NCBI RefSeq assembly: GCF_001908235.1
Contig: NZ_LGHK01000194.1
Coordinates: forward strand, 1 to 64,000
Reading direction: 5' to 3'
Length of the DNA: 64,000 nt
Source of the DNA: Bradyrhizobium sp. NAS96.2
Lineage (GTDB): Bacteria; Pseudomonadota; Alphaproteobacteria; Rhizobiales; Xanthobacteraceae
A model generated the notes under the pieces. That model saw only the letters and a list, made by a program, of their open reading frames with translations, did no database searches and was not told where the DNA came from. This document shows, one piece after another, positions 60,709 through 64,000 of this stretch. The position numbers were made by a program, and so were the translations under genes. How positions within the stretch are numbered: the first letter of the stretch is position 1; each line of letters opens with the position of its first letter.

Positions 60709-62082
60709 CTAGACTCGCACCGGCCCCAATTCATCAAAGTGCCCGCGCCGCTGCAGCCAGGCGAGCAGGATCAGGCTCGGGACCGCGACCAGGACGCAGA
60801 TCACGAAGAATATCTGCCAGCCGACGGCCTTGGCCACATAGCCCGCGCCCGATGACAGATAGGTGCGGCCGACCGCGGCGAGCGCCGTCAGCAGCGCGTA
60901 TTGCGTCGCGGTGTGCAGCGGGTTGCGGCATAGCGCCGACAGATAGGCGACGAAGATGACGGTGCCGATCGCGCTGGTGAAATTCTCCGCGGTGATCGCA
61001 AGCGCCAGCGCCCATTGATCGACGCCGACATGCGCGAGCCAGGAGAATGAGAGGTTGGCGACCGCCTGCAGCACGCCGCCGATCCACAGGCTCTGCGCGA
61101 GCGAATAGCGCCGTGCCACGAAGCCGCCGGCAAAGCCGCCGATCAGGGTCGCGGCGAGGCCGACACCCTTCACGATCGCCGCGTAATCGACCTTGGAAAA
61201 GCCGATGTCGATCACGAACGGCGCGGTCATGGTGCCGGAAAACGCGTCGGTGAACTTGAACAGCACCACAAAGGCGAGCGCCGCGAAGGCGTCCTTGCGG
61301 CTGAGGAACTCGGAGAATGCGCCGAGCGCCGCATGAAACACGCGTTCCGCTGCGTTCTGCGCGTGCGTGGCCGCCTCCGCGCCTTTCGATTGCGCCGGCT
61401 CGGTCGCGGCAAGCGCCGTGACGATGCCGATCACGACCAGCGCGGCCATCACCACATAGCCCCACATCCACGCCGACGAGCGCGCGAGGCCAGCGGATTC
61501 GAACCCACTGACGATGAACAGCGCGCCGGCGGTCGAGACCAGCATGCCGACGCGATACGCCGCGACATAGGACGCCATGCCGGCGGCCTGCTCGCTCTCG
61601 GGCAGGCTTTCGACGCGGAAGGCATCGACCACGATGTCCTGCGTCGAGGAGGCGGTTGCGACCAATAGCGCAGCGAAGGCGGCAAACCACGGCGAGCGTG
61701 CCGGATCGGCCACCGCCAGCACCAGGATCGCCGCGATCAAGAGCAGCTGCGAAAGCAGCAGCCAGCCGCGGCGGCGTCCGAAAACTTGCGTGAACAGCGG
61801 GACGTGCAGCGCGTCGACCAGCGGCGCCCAGAGGAACTTCAGCGTGTAGGGCGTGCCGATCAGCGCCAGCAACCCGATGGTACCGAGATCGACCCCGGCC
61901 TCCTTCATCCACACCTGCAGCGTCGAGCCCGACAGCGCCAGCGGCAGGCCCGACGAGAAGCCGAGCAGCAGCACGATCAGCACCCGCGGCTGCAGGTACA
62001 CCGCGAAGCCGTCGCGCCATGAGGTGGCGGCGGGCTCCTGCGGCTTTACGGACGCGTCTGACGTCGCTTCAGGTGCGGTCAT
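60709..62082 (-). CDS. AmpG family muropeptide MFS transporter
   Basis: A 457-residue protein with at least 12 helices. AmpG hallmarks are LLGFSSGLPLALSGSTLQVW (helix 1), LLALIGTPYTLKFLWAPLVD and the loop FGRRRGWLLLSQ; also ASSTQDIVVDAFRVE. It imports anhydro-muropeptides for wall recycling. The ATG at 62082 is chosen; the frame upstream is a repeat. It is preceded by a type B repeat. Confidence 0.88.
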   Translation of the reverse strand: MTAPEATSDASVKPQEPAATSWRDGFAVYLQPRVLIVLLLGFSSGLPLALSGSTLQVWMKEAGVDLGTIGLLALIGTPYTLKFLWAPLVDALHVPLFTQVFGRRRGWLLLSQLLLIAAILVLAVADPARSPWFAAFAALLVATASSTQDIVVDAFRVESLPESEQAAGMASYVAAYRVGMLVSTAGALFIVSGFESAGLARSSAWMWGYVVMAALVVIGIVTALAATEPAQSKGAEAATHAQNAAERVFHAALGAFSEFLSRKDAFAALAFVVLFKFTDAFSGTMTAPFVIDIGFSKVDYAAIVKGVGLAATLIGGFAGGFVARRYSLAQSLWIGGVLQAVANLSFSWLAHVGVDQWALALAITAENFTSAIGTVIFVAYLSALCRNPLHTATQYALLTALAAVGRTYLSSGAGYVAKAVGWQIFFVICVLVAVPSLILLAWLQRRGHFDELGPVRV

Positions 62083-62118
62083 AGGGGAGTTGTTACCAGA
62101 TTCGGCCGCAAAAAGACT

Positions 62119-62204
62119 GTCATCGCCCGGCTTCACGTAGACGTACGCGCGCCCGACTGCCGCCTCTGGGATACTGGATCGCCCGGTCAAGCCGGGCGAT
62201 GACA
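62119..62204. repeat. Dispersed palindromic repeat (type B), copy 3
   Basis: gtcatcgcccggcttcacgt at the start and caagccgggcgatgac at the end, with tactggatcgcccggtc inside. It lies between the AmpG-like and rmuC genes. Confidence 0.75.
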
Positions 62205-62228
62205 CCGCATTTGTGGCGAAACTGCTGC

Positions 62229-63437
62229 CTACTCCCCCGCCTGCAGCTTGCGCGGGGCGGGGAACAGGTCGGTGGCGGCGGGCTTGACGAAACGCGGCAC
62301 CTCGATCGGGGTCTCGGACTTGCTGAAGTCGAGTTCCTCGATGCGGCCGGCGCGCTTCTCGATCTTGTCGGCCGAGATCAGGATCTGCCTGACGTCCTCG
62401 TTGACCTGGCCGAAATGGGTCTGCAGCTTGAGTACGCGCTCGCGCAGGCGGCCGAGGTCGTCACCAAGGTGCATCACCTCGTTGCGGATCTGGTCGGCGG
62501 CGTCGCGGATGCGGGCGTCCTTCAGGATCTGCTGCATCACCTGGATCGCCAGCATCAAGAGCGAGGGCGACACCAGCACGACGCGGGCGCGATAGGCCTT
62601 CTGGATCACGTCGTCGAAGCCGTCATGGATCTCGGCATAGACCGATTCCGACGGCACGAACATCAGCGCGGTGTCCTGTGTCTCGCCAGGGATCAGGTAT
62701 TTTTCGGCAATGTCGCTGACATGCTTCAGCACGTCGGCGCGCAGCCGCTGGCAGGCCGATTTGCGTTCCTCGTCGCTGCGCGCATCGTGCAGCGCGGTCA
62801 TCGCCTCGAGCGGAAATTTGGCGTCGATGCAGAGCGGGCGCTGGTCGGGCAGGAACACCACGCAATCCGGCCGCTTGCCCGTGGTCAGCGTGTGCTGGAA
62901 CTCGTACGAGCCCTTCGGCATGCCGTCCTGGACGATCGCCTCCATCCGCGCCTGGCCGAACGCGCCGCGCGATTGCTTGTTGGCGAGCACGTCGCGCAAG
63001 GTCGTGACCTGGGTGGTGAGCTCGTTGAGGTTCTTGTGGGCGTGGTCGATGATGCCGAGCCGCTCGTGCAGCACGCGCAGCGAATCCATCGTGTTGCGGG
63101 TCGATTGTTCCATCGACTGGCCGACCCGGTGGGTCACCGAGTCCAGCCGCTCGTTGACGGCGCGGGCCATCTCGGCCTGGCGGCCGGCCAGCGCCTGCGC
63201 CATGGCGTCGACCCGTCCGGAGGATTCGCTCTGGGCCCGCAGCATGTCGGCGAGCCGCTCCTCCAGCTCGTCGGCGCGAATGGCCTGGGCCATCGCGAGT
63301 TCCGCGCCGCGCCGGCTGGCCCGCGCGATCACCAGGGCGATGGCAAACAGCAGGATCAGCGCCAGCGCGCCAAGCCCGATCAGCGCGTCGGAAACGCGGA
63401 CCGCAAGGTCGCCAATCGTGAGCAGAATCTCGTTCAT
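62229..63437 (-). CDS. rmuC: DNA recombination protein RmuC
   Basis: A 402-residue protein: an N-terminal membrane helix (LIGLGALALILLFAIALVIA), a long coiled coil (about 50-160) and the RmuC nuclease-like domain with YEFQHTLTTGKRPDCVVFLP followed by CIDAKFPLEAM and ALMFVPSESVYAEIHD. RmuC limits recombination at inverted repeats; it is transcribed toward the AmpG-like gene. Confidence 0.92.
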   Translation of the reverse strand: MNEILLTIGDLAVRVSDALIGLGALALILLFAIALVIARASRRGAELAMAQAIRADELEERLADMLRAQSESSGRVDAMAQALAGRQAEMARAVNERLDSVTHRVGQSMEQSTRNTMDSLRVLHERLGIIDHAHKNLNELTTQVTTLRDVLANKQSRGAFGQARMEAIVQDGMPKGSYEFQHTLTTGKRPDCVVFLPDQRPLCIDAKFPLEAMTALHDARSDEERKSACQRLRADVLKHVSDIAEKYLIPGETQDTALMFVPSESVYAEIHDGFDDVIQKAYRARVVLVSPSLLMLAIQVMQQILKDARIRDAADQIRNEVMHLGDDLGRLRERVLKLQTHFGQVNEDVRQILISADKIEKRAGRIEELDFSKSETPIEVPRFVKPAATDLFPAPRKLQAGE

Positions 63438-63607
63438 GCCGTCCGTTGTAGCCGATTCGCTGTGGGACGCGAACGAAGAGGGAACACTTATGGTAAATGC
63501 TTTCCGAATTTTCTTGGTTAACCGGGGGTAAAGAAACGTGGTTAAGGTTGTCCTAACGGGTTCCTGAGCGCATTGACCGCATCAGGCCCGCAGCTTAAAT
63601 CGCCGCC

Positions 63608-64000
63608 ATGGCTTTAAGAGAAATCATCATCCTGCCGGACAAGCAGTTGCGGCTGGTGTCGAAACCGATCGAGAAGGTGACGCCGGAGATCCGCAAGCTC
63701 GCCGACGACATGCTCGAGACCATGTATGATGCGCCCGGCATCGGACTTGCGGCGATCCAGGTCGCGCAGCCGCTGCGGCTGATCACCATGGACCTCGCCA
63801 AGCGCGACGAGAACGGCGAGACCACGCCGCAGCCGCGGGTGTTCATCAATCCGGAGATCATCTCGCATTCGGAAGAGCTGTCGGTCTACGAAGAGGGCTG
63901 CCTGTCGATCCCCGAATATTACGAGGAGGTCGAGCGTCCGGCGCGGGTCCGCCTGCGCTTCACCGACCTCGACGGCAAGCTGCATGAGGAGGATGCCGAG
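63608..64000 (+). CDS. def: Peptide deformylase, N-terminal part (cut by window end)
   Basis: The first 131 residues are present. Motif 1 is APGIGLAAIQVAQPLR, and motif 2 EEGCLSIPEYYEEV supplies the Cys metal ligand. The third motif (HExDH) lies beyond the window. It removes the formyl group from new proteins. The start is the ATG at 63608 in gccgccatgg. Confidence 0.93.
   Translation, partial: MALREIIILPDKQLRLVSKPIEKVTPEIRKLADDMLETMYDAPGIGLAAIQVAQPLRLITMDLAKRDENGETTPQPRVFINPEIISHSEELSVYEEGCLSIPEYYEEVERPARVRLRFTDLDGKLHEEDAE

Noticed and set aside
1..64000. tRNA genes, rRNA genes and CRISPR arrays.
   Set aside because: No T-loop with cloverleaf pairing, no rRNA sequence and no regularly spaced repeats with unique spacers were seen by eye.

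Overview
The window is a 64 kb piece of a high-GC alphaproteobacterial chromosome, most likely Bradyrhizobium or a close relative such as Rhodopseudomonas. The evidence is the strong GC codon bias, the dnaX-ebfC-recR block preceded by a small SRP RNA, a pimCD-like pair of acyl-CoA dehydrogenases, a sox thiosulfate-oxidation cluster, and several families of dispersed palindromic repeats between genes. This assignment is inference from gene content; no 16S rRNA gene is present.

Layout. 1-78: tail of an IS630-type transposase. 0.2-2.6 kb: a secreted repeat protein, a bestrophin-like membrane protein and an ornithine-cyclodeaminase homologue. 2.6-6.1 kb: a markedly AT-richer insert (sampled lines 43-52% GC against about 68% in a neighbouring gene) holding two tandem reverse-transcriptase genes that fit the two-RT antiphage system DRT type 3 (Drt3a/Drt3b). 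Its 3' noncoding flank has a CACACAC run in a predicted hairpin loop, a candidate for the system's ncRNA. 6.2-11.7 kb: a three-subunit xanthine/CO-dehydrogenase-type molybdenum hydroxylase, large subunit frameshifted, divergent from a peptide-type binding protein. 11.9-15.9 kb: a mildly lower-GC accessory stretch with a barstar-like protein, an MFS symporter, a winged-helix/TPR regulator and an AraC remnant. 16-18.4 kb: two orphan ABC binding proteins. 18.5-24.5 kb: sox cluster soxXYZAKB with a DsrE-like protein and a persulfide-dioxygenase/rhodanese fusion, without soxCD. 24.7-32.7 kb: methyltransferases, a HicB-like antitoxin, two MFS transporters, a MerR-controlled methyltransferase operon and a VOC protein. 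32.9-38 kb: a carboxymuconolactone-decarboxylase-like protein, the pimCD-like pair, an amino-acid binding protein and an L,D-transpeptidase. 38.2-42.5 kb: cyanide-insensitive bd-type oxidase cydAB plus a DUF2474 peptide, then a TlpA-like/CcdA thiol-redox pair. 42.9-54.3 kb: ECF sigma factor, acyltransferase, HrpB helicase, NCS1 permease, retropepsin-like protease, phosphomannomutase, chemoreceptor and Lrp regulator. 54.3-64 kb: PfkB kinase, NudC, HIT protein, SRP RNA, dnaX-ebfC-recR, an AmpG-like permease, rmuC, and the start of def, cut by the window end.

How the genes work together. The sox block oxidises thiosulfate on the SoxYZ carrier; without SoxCD the sulfane sulfur must leave by another route, and the DsrE-like protein and the persulfide dioxygenase/rhodanese just downstream are candidates. 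The molybdenum hydroxylase subunits form one operon. The two RTs overlap and are almost certainly co-translated. The dispersed repeats are not neutral spacers: some supply stop codons, one lies inside hrpB in frame, one appears to separate cydB from its small partner, and an inverted pair brackets recR.

The most interesting part is the DRT3-like locus with its candidate ncRNA. Two probable single-base homopolymer indels (drt3b C-terminus, molybdenum-hydroxylase large subunit) need checking against raw reads before either gene is called broken.
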